This document shows positions 10,673 through 21,991 of a DNA stretch of 64,000 nt, in pieces. Both the position numbers and the translations under genes were made by a program. The DNA is from Zarea fungicola (taxonomy: Eukaryota; Ascomycota; Sordariomycetes; Hypocreales; Cordycipitaceae): positions 124,001-188,000 of the forward strand of contig FWCC01000043.1 in NCBI GenBank assembly GCA_900169235.1, in the 5' to 3' direction. Numbering within the stretch: the stretch's first letter is position 1; each line of letters opens with the position of its first letter. The notes below the pieces were generated by a model. The model saw only the letters and a list, made by a program, of their open reading frames with translations, was not told the origin of the DNA and searched no databases.

Positions 10673-12731
10673 ATGCCCTCGTCTCCTCTAAACTACGAAC
10701 CACCTTCATCGGTGGAGCAGCAGGACAATGGCCGCCGCACGCGCTCGCAGTTTACCCATCGCCAGTTGTCGCAAATGGCAAGCTACGGTGTGTCAAATCC
10801 GCTCCGCGTGATCGCCCACGTTGATCTCGATGCATTTTACGCGCAGTGCGAGATGGTTCGTCTGGGGCTGCCCGAAGACCAGCCGCTAGCAGTACAACAA
10901 TGGTGAGTTTTTTTCTGACTGCTCATTATCGGCCTGTGTGACTGGTCCTAAGTTTTTGAATAGGCAATCTCTAATCGCCATCAACTACCCAGCCCGGCAG
11001 AGTGGCATTGGTGGTCGTCTGGGCAGCGTCGCTGATGCGAAAAAGGCATGTCCGGACCTCATTGCGCAGCATGTGGCGACGTGGCGGGAGGGCGACGACA
11101 AGTGGGCATACCGTGACGATGCAGCAGCCAACATGGCCACAGACAAGGTCTCTCTTGACCCGTACCGTCTACAGTCCCGCAAAATCCTGGCGCTGGTGAA
11201 GGAACACCTTCCGCAGAATCTGCAGCGCGTCGAGAAAGCAAGCATCGACGAAGTCTTTCTTGACCTCTCTGCCCAAGTACACTCGATCCTCATCGAGCGC
11301 TTCCCCGAGCTCCAGCAGCCACCGCCCTATAATGACTCGCTGGAACGATTACCACTGCCATCCATGTCTGCTCTCGACTGGCAGGCCGATGCGTTGGTGG
11401 ACTTGGACGAGGAGGGTGAGGGAGAAGATCCGGACTGGGATGACGTGGCGATTCTCGTCGGGTCAGAGATTGTTCGTGGGCTACGCGCGGAGATTTATAA
11501 ACGACTACGATACACGTGCTCGGCCGGCGTGGCCTGCAACAAGATGCTCAGCAAGCTTGGCTCCGCGTACAAGAAGCCAAACCGCCAAACGGTGGTGCGG
11601 AACAGAGCTGTGGGCATATTCCTGCACGAATTCAAGCTGACCAAGATTCGGAACTTGGGCGGCAAGCTGGGGGAGCAGGTGGTGAGCATGTTTGGGGCCG
11701 AGCTGGTCAAAGACCTCCTGCCTGTATCGGTGGATCAGCTAAAGGGCAAGCTGGGCGAGGAGACGGGCGTGTGGCTCTACAATACAATACGCGGAATTGA
11801 TACGAGCGAAGTCAACCCACGAACGCAAATCAAGTCCATGCTCTCTGCAAAGTCATTCCGGCCGTCTATCAATACACAGGACCAGGCCGTCAAATGGCTT
11901 CGCATCTTTGTCGGCGACATTTACAACCGGCTGCTAGAAGAGGGCGTTGTTGAGAACAAACGCCGGCCAAGGACGATACACCTGAGCGCCCGACATGCGG
12001 CGCAGACACGGAGCAGGCAGATACCCATACCGCAGGGCAAGCCGATAGATGAGCCGCTCCTGCTAAACTTGTCCAGAGACCTGCTTACTCAGATCCTTGC
12101 AGAAGCTAGCGTATGGCCATGCACCAATCTAAGCCTCACCGTTGGCGGATTCGAGGACGGCATAAAGAACAACATGGGCATCGGTGCATTCCTGGTCAAG
12201 GGTGATGCAGCCGCTTCAAAGGCAACCGAACACGGCAACAGCCCACATGCATCATCAGAGCGGCCACATAAACGAGCTCGTGCAGGTGAGGAAGGCATAC
12301 AACGATTCTTTGCCAAAGGTCGGAGTGAGAGCAGTGATTCGGATGTAACGATGACCCATGTCCCGAAGCAAGGCGATGACAACGCACCAAACCTGAATGA
12401 GTACCATCACAAATCAACTGCAGAAGCATATGCAGACGCAGACGCCGCAGAAGAAAAGGCACGTATTCAAAAAGCACCACCTCAGCAGACCGTCTTGATT
12501 TGCTCTCGTTGCCCCTCTTCATTTGAGATTCCAGAGGCACTGCAAAGCCACATGGACTGGCATATGGCCAAGGACATGCAGGACGAGGAACGTGTCAAGC
12601 CAGCACTCGCGGAAAGAAGTCGAAATGCAGGTAGTAGGGGTCCCACTGGCTCGTCTTCGCTTCGAAGAGGCGGTCGAGGGGGCAGCAGCAGCAAACTTGA
12701 GCCAGGCCAGAGCAAGTTGAGGTTTGGCTGA
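10673..12731 (+). CDS. RAD30: DNA polymerase eta (Rad30-type Y-family translesion polymerase)
   Basis: Exons are 10673-10902 and 10964-12731, with one intron (GTGAGT...TAG) inside the Trp codon of VQQW; the product has 665 residues. The Y-family core is complete: HVDLDAFYAQCE with metal-binding D51 and D53, NYPARQSGIG, and KASIDEVFLDLS with D172/E173. Helix-hairpin-helix-like sequence (KIRNLGGKLGEQV) and the little-finger domain (KSMLSAKSF...) follow. Near the C-terminus is a UBZ-type finger, C-x2-C then H-x3-H, from about C589. IQRFF before it is a degenerate PCNA-binding motif. The enzyme bypasses UV photoproducts at stalled forks in the nucleus, recruited by ubiquitylated PCNA. A core housekeeping gene. 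Confidence 0.95.
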
Positions 12732-14992
12732 TCAGTCATCAATCCGTCTCGACGCTTCGGCGATGACATTGGCAGATTGAATAAATCTAGTGGAATACTA
12801 ATAAACCCGCTCTGACAACGTCTTGTCTGGCATAACGCGGGGTGCATTTACATCCTCCGTCGCTCACGGAAATGGTAATGCGACTGGAGCAGCAACAGCA
12901 ACAGCAAAGCAGGATATTTTAAGCTGGGTGGGGCCAAATAATCCGCAAAAGACGACGACAAACCAATAAAATCATATTCGATTCAGTTCTTAATGACCCT
13001 CGCAATATATATTGCGGAATATCTTTGCTGGTTTAACAAGATGAATGGCCAAAGATCTCACGACGCTCTTGTCGCTGTGTGGGGGTCGAGATGTGACATC
13101 TGGAGACCAACTAACTAGCGGCCAAGCCCGTTGGGTGGCAATTGGGCAGATGGCGTTGATACCCAACTGGGACGAGGCGGTCCGCTGCGGGAACCAGGCA
13201 CCCGCCTCAAACAATGTTTTGTCTAGCTCCGACTAGGGTTTGGCTAGTCTCAGCGAGGGATTGGCACTTTCTGGCCACATTGTTGTTGTTGTACGGAGTA
13301 CAGGCGCTGGTACTATGAAAGCCCGCATAATGGTGAAGAATGTTGAATGCTCTCCATGTCGAAATGCTTTTTGGATGCAAAGAAATCGGGCCACACGACG
13401 ATAACCGCCATGTGGCAGACGGTATGATGACGAGGGTTGAATGTGCGCGACACAGTTACACCACTGACCCAGGAAGAGCCGACTCAGCACTGACGTACAT
13501 TTATTTTCAACAATTTCTTCGATAATGTAGAGACAACTTTGCATTGGTACTGAGACTGAATGAGCAGGCTCGCAACCGGTGCGCGCACCAGCCCTGCCGC
13601 CTTGCAGGTCACTCCCACAGACACATGCACAAAATAGGCGTGGCGATAATTTCACACATGGACGAACTCCACTGCCAGCAGGCATGCCTTTGTGTCTCGG
13701 TGCATGGCAGACACGACGTGCAGGACACGGCTCAAGCCCACCATACTTTGCAGCCAGGGTCCACAGTGTAGTCGGTGTCGAGTGTGGAAGTGTTTTCTGT
13801 GTCCGGTGGCACGGTGGCTAGGGCTCCGGTTATGGGGATGGCACTGCAACCGAATAGAAGCCAGTTCAACTTGATTTTGTTGAAATAAGGAAAGAAAAAG
13901 AAAAAGGATCGTCGGTTTTGGAATTTCGAAAACAGGTTCTTTGACATGGGTGGACGCAGTGGCAGTGTACGACATGGCACACAATAGCCTTGCAGATTTG
14001 GTTGGGCTACCAAGGAACAAACGGCTATTGGGCCTGTCTTTAGGCCGCGATTAAGCAGACATTCATCGACAGTCAAGTGCCGTGCCGTGCGGCCACAAGC
14101 AGGTTTTAGATGCGGACAAGAGTATTAGTTAGTTACCACAGATGTTTGCCCTATGGACTAAGGGATCTAGGAGCCAGCTTACACTGCGAGATAGCTCGGT
14201 AACTGTACGAGCCAGATCAGCCACCAGCAGCAATCGTGACCGACAGCAGAGGCCTGCATGCCCAAGTCACCAACAGCCAATCATGGCAAAGGGTTATTCA
14301 AATCCCTGGTGCTGGAGAAAGCATCCGGCATTACTAGCCCCCACTATTCGTTCTTGCCCTGTTTGCGCTGTTTGTTGTCTTTGAAGCTTCTGGGCCGCAC
14401 CTGCCTCAAGACCCCACCTCCACATGCGTAATCCACCAGTCAAAATCTCCATCCCAGCACCTCGCATCAACGCACAAGCAAAGCTGGCCCAATTACTCGC
14501 CCAAGCGTCGCTGCTCTGACTCCCAACGTGTGAGGGTTTGACGCACACCTCGTCTACTAATAAACTGCCAGTCCCAGGGCCACCAAGCATTATACCACCC
14601 TGTTCTGTTTTGGCACCCAACCCAACCCAGGCGCCTTAGTTTCGCAGTCGTTCCAAGGACCAAGCGTTGACCTGTCCACTGCCAGCCCGCCAAACAGCCA
14701 GCCAGCCAACCAGACAAGTCAGCCCCCCCTCACCCCTGGCCTCTGGCTCTGACCTGGCCAGTCCTTGTGACACGCACGAAATCTTTTGCGGCCCAGCTTA
14801 TTAGTTTCATCACCGCTCTGTACTGCCTGTCCTCTCGCCTTCTCCCGGCGCCCAGCTCGACTTTTTCGCCCCCGCCACCCCCTGCCGCCTGCTTATATCT
14901 TTGCTGCATATTAGACGCTTCCCACGCCCATCGTCTCGTCTTCCGTCTCTCCACGGTTTATTCCCTTCAACCTCGTCATATCCCCCCTCATC
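12732..14992. other. Long intergenic region and RfeG gene upstream region
   Basis: No supported gene. CAACAG-rich sequence occurs at 12890-12907. Short open frames between 13040 and 14720 overlap on both strands and lack domains. The last 250 bases are pyrimidine-rich (14818-14890), followed by TTATATC, as expected for the promoter and leader of the next gene. Confidence 0.55.
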
Positions 14993-16358
14993 ATGTCACG
15001 ACAACAACCCCGCCCTGCGGTCCCTGCGCCCGCTGGATCAGGCACTCGCATGAACGAATACTTTGTGCCTCGAGATGGAATCGACCGCGAAGTCATTTCT
15101 GCCGACATTTGCCGCTACCTGGGCAACGATGCCTTGGTACGGCCTGGTCATTATGAGGTACGACCTCGGCTGCCCATCTCTTTCTTACATTGGCCAACCG
15201 TGCTGACGTTTATTAGAACCCACAAACGGGCCAAACCGTTCAGGGATACTACATCACCGCCTACAGGAACCTGACGACTGTGAGCCTGACCCACGCCGAC
15301 TGAATAGAGAGACGTTACTAAACCTGCCCAGGCCATGATCGAGGATCTCAAGGCAGACTCTGCGCGCTGGGATAGCGAACGCCGTTCGCAAACATCGCGC
15401 AATACCCCTGGAGGTATCCATGGCTCGCGAGATGGCCCAAACTATAACGGGGCTCCTTCTTCTAACTCACAAACAGTGCAGTATCGATACTCCGAGACGC
15501 ACCAGTCGCGTCAGCATCATGGACCTACTGAGCACCCTCCCTTCCAGCAGCAGCCCCCTCAGCAGCAGCAGCAACAGCAGGATCTTTACTCGCGTGACTC
15601 TTTCGATGCTAGTGCTAGATATCCAGGCACCGGTGCCCCGGGATACAATGGTGCCACGGGAAACTTTCCTCCCCAGCAGACCTATGCTCCCGCAGCGGCC
15701 GGTCCCAACTATGGCGGTTACCAACAAGGGCCTACCGGCACGAACCCGGATCCCAGATACCCAAGCCCTGCCAACCAGCCCAACATGATGAGCCCTGGAT
15801 ACCAACAAGAAGTTCCCTATGTGAATACTGGTGCAAACATGAACCAAAGGGGCTACCCGCCCAATGATGGCTTTTCTGGACCGCGCGGGAACTCCTCAGG
15901 ATCTGGACCCCAGCTGCCCATGTATTCCAACGCCGGCCCCGGCCAGCAAGGCTACCCCCAGCCCTCAGGTGTCCAATATCAGTATCAAAACCAGGGACCA
16001 CCCCATCCGGGAAGCGGACAGCAGTATTCTTCCTCTATTCAGCCGCAAGATCCATTCTACGGCAGAGGTCAGTTGCGTACCACGGGCGAGTAGATGCGCG
16101 CCATCTGAACTTGAGTTCTGACGTACTCTAGCCTCACCTGCAGGCCCACAGCCAGGTTATGGAGCCCATGGACAGCAGCAGCAGCCGCAGCAGCAGCCGC
16201 AGCCAATGCAGTTTGACGAGCCCACTCCTCACTCCCGAAGCTCTGCCACTCCTTCTAGCCCCAAACCAGCCTCTGGTGCAACCAAGCGTCGTAGTGACCA
16301 GGACAACGACCGGAGCTCCGTTGAGAGACACCACCGACCTCCCCCCCCTCGCCGCTAG
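14993..16358 (+). CDS. rfeG: RfeG-type putative transcription factor, Gln/Pro-rich
   Basis: The product has 392 residues in four exons: 14993-15157, 15217-15279, 15332-16067 and 16144-16358. All joins use GT-AG and preserve frame. The N-terminus (residues 15-80), with EYFVPRDGIDREVI, DICRYLGNDALVRPG, GYYITAYRNLT and then AMIEDLKADS, is the conserved block of fungal proteins annotated as transcription factor RfeG. The rest is low complexity: a Gln tract near 15550-15580, many GYQQ/PNYGG-like Gly-Tyr-Gln-Pro segments and a basic tail ending in a run of Pro and two Arg. No classical DNA-binding domain is visible, so the transcription-factor label rests on family annotation. The prion-like middle suggests an RNA-binding or condensate-type protein as an alternative. 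Probably nuclear. Confidence 0.85.
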
Positions 16359-17598
16359 ACACAAACCCCCCTACTACTCACTTGATGCCAAACCCTGGCT
16401 GGCCACGGATACCGATGCTTTGATTACATGCTCTACTGGATGCTTCCGTTGAAGCGCTGTCTCTCTTCTCTTGTTACATCAACTCTTCCGCACTGGACTA
16501 TAAACTGGAATACCACCCACGTATATATAATTATCATCTGGAACCCACCCTGGACTACCCACTGGATAATATTTGCGATTTTTGTTCTGTTTTGTTTTTG
16601 GCCACTTCCATTTGGGGATCAAGGTTCCAATGCCGGATATACCTCTATCGTTTTTCTCTTTGATTTCTTTCAAACCTGGATGTTCTCTGCCAGCCCTGGC
16701 TTTTGGATTATGCCCTGGCTTCTTGTTTGGTGTTCCAGTTTGTCTCATGATTGGATTTATCTCATGTCATTTTAGTTGCAATCGGCGTTGGTGGGAAAAT
16801 GGCCGGTTGATATGGTACATTACATGTCGATGTTTGGTCGGTCGACGCGTACCGGCTCTGGTCTGGGTTGTCTCGGTACTGCTTCTTTGCATGCTTTCAA
16901 ACAAGCCACCGTGGGTTCAACATGAGTTGTGCTAACAAACACTCCAGACCAGTGCACGGTGAGCGTCACCGGTTTGTATATATTTCTTCCCAGACCTCTA
17001 TATGGAACTTGCATTTGTTTTCACTCTCGAGAGTGATGGCGGCCGTGACTGGTGTCTGTCTTAACACTCCTAGCTGTCCCTGTTCCAAACAAGCCAGACC
17101 TATTGGACCCCGGAGAGCCTTGGCCTTGTTACTCGGATGGATGGACCTGGAACGCATGGTACAGTGCTGATGGGTTCAAAGCATTGCTTGAACTTTGTCT
17201 GGCTGTGAGAGCCAAGACCCGTCTACGTGGCACACTGCCCACGCCTTTACATTTGGAGGATTCTCATTTTTGGGAGCGTTGAGTCATTACATTCCCGGAA
17301 TCCGCACCCCTGGAGTAGTACACCCTAGTTCACTCTAGTGCAACTGGATTACCTCCAAGAGGGCTCCTCACCACCGTCACCTGAAGACCCATGGCGCGCG
17401 GCAAAGCTCGACGTTGGCATCTTATTCGACATGCGATTTTGCATCTCAGATATAATCATTGTATACTATTTAGGTTCTCAGGACATGATTCCTGCCTACT
17501 GTTATAGACTTGCTTGAATATTTATCTTGTACTTGAAACATCTGATTCTCTAAACAAAGTAAAATGGTCAACGCGTAAGCATAGAAATCAGAGCCCAG
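16359..17598. other. 3' region of rfeG and downstream of the convergent gene; no gene seen
   Basis: T-rich sequence with short open frames (for example 16573-16935) that look hydrophobic only because of T-richness. Likely untranslated 3' sequence of the two convergent genes. Confidence 0.55.
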
Positions 17599-18720
17599 CT
17601 ATTTATCCATCCACCAGAGCTTCTCCAAGACACCACTTGCCTTGGCCAAGTTAATGACAGCCGCCACCCACTCCTGCGAAGGCGAGGCCGGAGGGCCGGG
17701 GTAAAGGCTGGCGTATGAAGGGGGGCAAGCAAAGGGCGTGTACCGATGACGCGGAAGAGACTTTGCATGGCCTACCCCCACGGGGGCAACCTCCTTCGCC
17801 GCCGCCACCGCCGCACTCGTGCCCAGCACGGGAAACATCTTCCTGTACACGCGGCGGCCGATGCCACGCAGCGCGAGGAACTGCTGGGCCGTCACCGTGC
17901 CCAGGAGGGTGCTCTTGCGCAGGCCGGGCATGCTTTCGGGCAGGTCGCCGAGCATATCAGAGAAGCGCATGCCCGTCCTGGCGGTGCCCGTGACCTGTAT
18001 ATAGAGGCCGCGAATATCTGTCCCTGATGTGTGGAATGCGTCGTCATCTTCCGCCTCGTTGTCGGCGTCATTGACAGCCTCGTCGTCGGCGCCATCGTTG
18101 TTGTTGCTGCCGCCGCTGGTGAGTATAAAGAGCTTGTGGTGGTCCCGGCTGGCGTCTGCGGGATCTTGGCCGTAGTAGCGCACGTGAAAGACTATGTGAC
18201 GCGGGCCGGGGTATGGTGCGGTGGGTGAGTATGCAGGAGGAGGATACGGTGGCGGCGGTGAGGACGATTCGGACAATGACGATGGGGACGTGGTGGCTGC
18301 TGCTCTGACGAAGCGGAGGCGAATACCGCCCTCAGCAGGCAGGACGGTGCTCAGAGGGGGCAACGGTACAGGACGCTGAGGAGGAGAGCTTGGAGGGGAG
18401 GGGAAGTGCAGAGAGCCAGAGCACGAGGACGAAGCCGAAGATGAGTCAGAAGACGAGGATGAAGACGAGGATGAGGATGAGGAGGAAGACCACGCAGAGG
18501 TTTCGGGACAACTGCGTGGAATATCCATGGGGGATTGCTCAGGGAGATGGTCGCACCGGCAATGATTGAGTCTGGTGTCTGTAATGGGATGATAACGATG
18601 GCGGTACGGCATGGTCATCTGGAGCTGCTGATGCATACCGTCTTGGGGTAAATCAGAAATGAGGTCGCTGCAGTTACCATTGCCGTTCCAGTTGTCATTG
18701 CCACTGTTGGGTTGGGCCAT
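17599..18720 (-). CDS. Hypothetical protein with Ser tract and conserved-looking C-terminal domain
   Basis: A single 373-residue open frame on the minus strand. The N-terminal third is low complexity: a run of Ser (about residues 78-98), then Pro-rich stretches and PPPPYPPPAYSP near 155. From about residue 170 the sequence becomes globular (GPRHIVFHVRYYG, then HHKLFILTSGG), is broken by an acidic Asp/Asn/Glu insertion near 210-225, and continues through RGLYIQVTGTARTGM, LLGTVTAQQFLALRGIGRRVYRKMFP and SQEWVAAVINLAKASGVLEKLWW to the end. No signal peptide or membrane helix. I do not recognise the family. Frame length and balanced C-terminal composition support a real gene. Confidence 0.72.
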   Translation of the reverse strand: MAQPNSGNDNWNGNGNCSDLISDLPQDGMHQQLQMTMPYRHRYHPITDTRLNHCRCDHLPEQSPMDIPRSCPETSAWSSSSSSSSSSSSSSDSSSASSSCSGSLHFPSPPSSPPQRPVPLPPLSTVLPAEGGIRLRFVRAAATTSPSSLSESSSPPPPYPPPAYSPTAPYPGPRHIVFHVRYYGQDPADASRDHHKLFILTSGGSNNNDGADDEAVNDADNEAEDDDAFHTSGTDIRGLYIQVTGTARTGMRFSDMLGDLPESMPGLRKSTLLGTVTAQQFLALRGIGRRVYRKMFPVLGTSAAVAAAKEVAPVGVGHAKSLPRHRYTPFACPPSYASLYPGPPASPSQEWVAAVINLAKASGVLEKLWWMDK

Positions 18721-21700
18721 GTTTTCCTGCTTTTTGACTGGACGAGGCGTAAAATAATTGAATTATATAAGTCGTTGTTTGGCGAATAGCGTGTTTCAAA
18801 AGGAAGGAAAAGTGTTGATGGAGCAAAGGAGTTGACTATTTCCCGGGAATAGGAACATCTTAATATAAACAACTGCCACATTGATATTCAAGTCTTTAAG
18901 GAACGATTCCACGAAGCAATAGAGGGCAGGCTGCCGGTGTCGCCAAGCGACCAAATCAGGATCGAGGACGAAGCTCGATCCCGGCAGGCAAGAGAACGCA
19001 TCGGCACTCGCTGCTTGCCAACGGTTCAAGAATAAATTCAAGGGTAACTTTGATTCTAAACCCTTTTGGGATCTACAAGGCCGTACTGGAAGTAGTAATT
19101 ATGGCCTGACGGCGACACCGAACGTGCTTGATCGTTTCTCCGTCACGGCGGACGAGGTTGGTGGCGTGACTGTACGAAACGAGGCAGCAAATTAAAGTTT
19201 TGTTGGTTAAATTACGAAACTGACAGGTGGGTGGAGATGTAACAATTCCTTTGTTTTCTTAGAATTAAATGAGTCTTCCGAGGGGTGTTGGCGCAGCTGT
19301 TGGTGGATGGTCTAGTGCAAGGTACGAGACTCCCGGGGCGTGGTTGGTACGGCGGCGGTAAGTTCCATGAACTTGGGAAGATGGATGTAGAGTCAAATGT
19401 GCAGATTTAGTGAGCCTTTCTTATACTGTGTGCTGTAAGATTAGTTAGCTATGAGAACAGGCTGAAGTTCTCTCTGGCATAGGGACATGTTGGCCGCTCT
19501 ACGTAGCTACACTGCATGCAAAACTTACCCATCATCTTCATCAAACAAAGTACCGTACCGCACACTCACATGCAAATCCTGCGCTACTTGCTAGCACACC
19601 ATTTACCTTTGTCGAAGCCTCACTAGTTCAAAGCTCGTCTGGCCGTTTCTCGCTGGCGGGCGATTCTCGGCTATCGGCCGCTTTGGCCATGTTGCCACGT
19701 CTCAGAGAATTAAACAGCCACTGCAGAATATGAATCATTCCTGTCCGTTTTCCCGCTGTCAAATGACTCTGGAGGTTGATCATGGTGCAAGCCACGCAGC
19801 TCAGCTTTGCCGTGCTGAAGCGTGTAGAGGGGGGCCCGGCGTGTATAGTTTAGATTAAACATACACTGGTCTGATATTCACATGGTATTTCAGATATAGT
19901 TATTAATATCTTGGCGTTGTGTATTACTTTTTCTTGACTGGTTTGCCGCGGCGGCGGACGAGGCGGAATCCAGACTGCACCAGGGTGTGTTGGGATTGCC
20001 GCCGATAGCCCTGTTCTGCCTGAGTTGTTTTGAGTCAATTGAAATATGGGTAAAATGCTTGCAGCCAGATGAAAGTTCTTGGCCTTGAAGAACGCGGGCA
20101 TTGGGCGACTCGTATCTGGCGTAGTACAAGGTTGGATGAGGTTGCTTCACAGCCAACGCCCAGAGCCAACGCAAGAACTACTCCGCCTCTTCAAGTCAGG
20201 CTGCAGACTGATTGAAGAAAGCAAAGTATTAAAAAGAATTAAATGAAGCAATTTCTGATAGAATGTGTAGTATTGAAATCATCCTGTTGGATTGTTCACC
20301 ACCTCCAAGGCGTTTGCGGGATTCCCAAGCCAAAGCAATACAAAAGACCTGATGAATATCAACCGAAATTGAATCGAATATTCCGTAAACGAATAATTAA
20401 CAGTAATGAAATAGTATAATTAAAAAAAATACCGGGCATCGCCTTTCCTCGAGAGTTTAGGCTGGAGATTGACAAAGCAAAAATCAAAATAAATGAATGA
20501 AATAAAATCCAGTTAAATACGACAAAATGTACGAAAATCTCCTGTCAGATAAATCTGGTAGTACAGCAGTAAAAGGCAAGATAGAGACAGCTCGTCGTAC
20601 ATTGCAAATTCCTCAAGGTGCACTTTTGTGGTATAGTTGATCAGATAGGCTTTTTCCGTAGTTTAACCGTATGTGGCATATTTGGTGCATTGACAAACAA
20701 TAAAGCCCCACGCTTACGGTGGGTGATCAAAGGGTCCTGCACAAACAAGCTAGCGACTTCTTGTCACGGCAATTAGTGAGTGGGCACAAAAGTACCCCGC
20801 CATTCCAGTGACAGCGGTAAGGGTCCGACCGAACAGATGGCAATATGAATATCCGTGCCGTATACGAGTGTAGTTTATGGCATTGCTGAAATTAGTGACA
20901 GTCAGGGACAAGATTCACAATTGATCCATTTGTCATGACTGTCATTAGAAGCTGCGTGTTGTGCGCCCTAACTGCGCTGCAAGGCTTCCCCACGCGCCAT
21001 GACTTGTGTGCAAGGATCTGCGGCTTACAGCGTATCCCACTGGTAGAGTACCTGTATGGGGTGCTTCTAGCGCTGGTAGTTTTGTACTCGGAGACCTGAT
21101 GGATGCTCATGGATGTTAATGGATGCTCATGGATTGAATGGATGGAATGGGTGCTCATGGATTGCAAGCATGGTGAATGTGATGAATGATACAGCCTTTT
21201 CTGGTCGGACATTTAATCATCACGACAGTGGAAGCTGTTGGCTGTTGTACCGCCTGATGTGGTGCACAGTTGAGCAGCCTTTAACATCCGTGCGCCGCAA
21301 CCCAACCAAACCATCTTAACACGGTGCAGCTCTGGTAACTTGCCTGGTGACAGTTGGGCGACGAGACGCCTGCTGCATCAGGTTTGGAGTGTCTGAGTCG
21401 CAGACTGATGTCTGGTGTCTCATTCTCCTTCTCCATGTTCACCGGCCATTTTAGTGGCTTCGTTAGCGGATGGCACCAGTAGAGCCTCCAGGGACAGGGA
21501 CCAAGCGACCGCCCACCGCCCACCGCGGCCCCCGCCCTGTAAGAACGCCCCTCCATGCCCCAAGCGACAGCGAGACAGCGGTGATGGCTACAGAACCTGC
21601 CGCTGCTAACTGCTAGTCTGGCTCGTCCATCCTCGTGGCGTCTCTCAACTAGCATCGCTCATCCAGTCGTCCAATCCATTAAAATTCTTCATTGTTAAAT

Positions 21701-21991
21701 TCCCCTTCTTCTCTCCCTCTATTTCTCCCATATTCGAATCCCATCTTCAGGGCCGATTCCTTCAACCACGGTCCTGGCGCCTCGACACAGATGCCCCGCT
21801 ACGATAAACAAACCACCAAGAAGAGCAAGCAAGCATCTTAATTTTTTTTCCCCTGCGGTGGAAAACCTTCAGCCCACTCTCTCTTGGCTTGGCCGCCCCT
21901 CTACTTAACGAGCATCCTACAACCACCAAAAACAACACACCCCTCCAAATCCTCCAACGCCCGCCATTCGAATCGCTCGAAGACCGTCGCC
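18721..21991. other. Large region without a supported gene
   Basis: About 3.3 kb with only short overlapping open frames. 20220-20720 is very AT-rich with A tracts. 21720-21900 is pyrimidine-rich and belongs to the importin promoter and leader. No tRNA-like or other RNA structure was recognised. Confidence 0.5.
21098..21173. repeat. GGATGCTCAT-type degenerate tandem repeat
   Basis: Five to six imperfect copies of a 10-16 base unit built from GGATG and CTCAT. No coding sense is apparent. Confidence 0.75.

Noticed and set aside
16573..16935. A hydrophobic 120-codon frame after rfeG
   Set aside because: Hydrophobicity follows from T-rich DNA; it lies in the probable 3' untranslated region.
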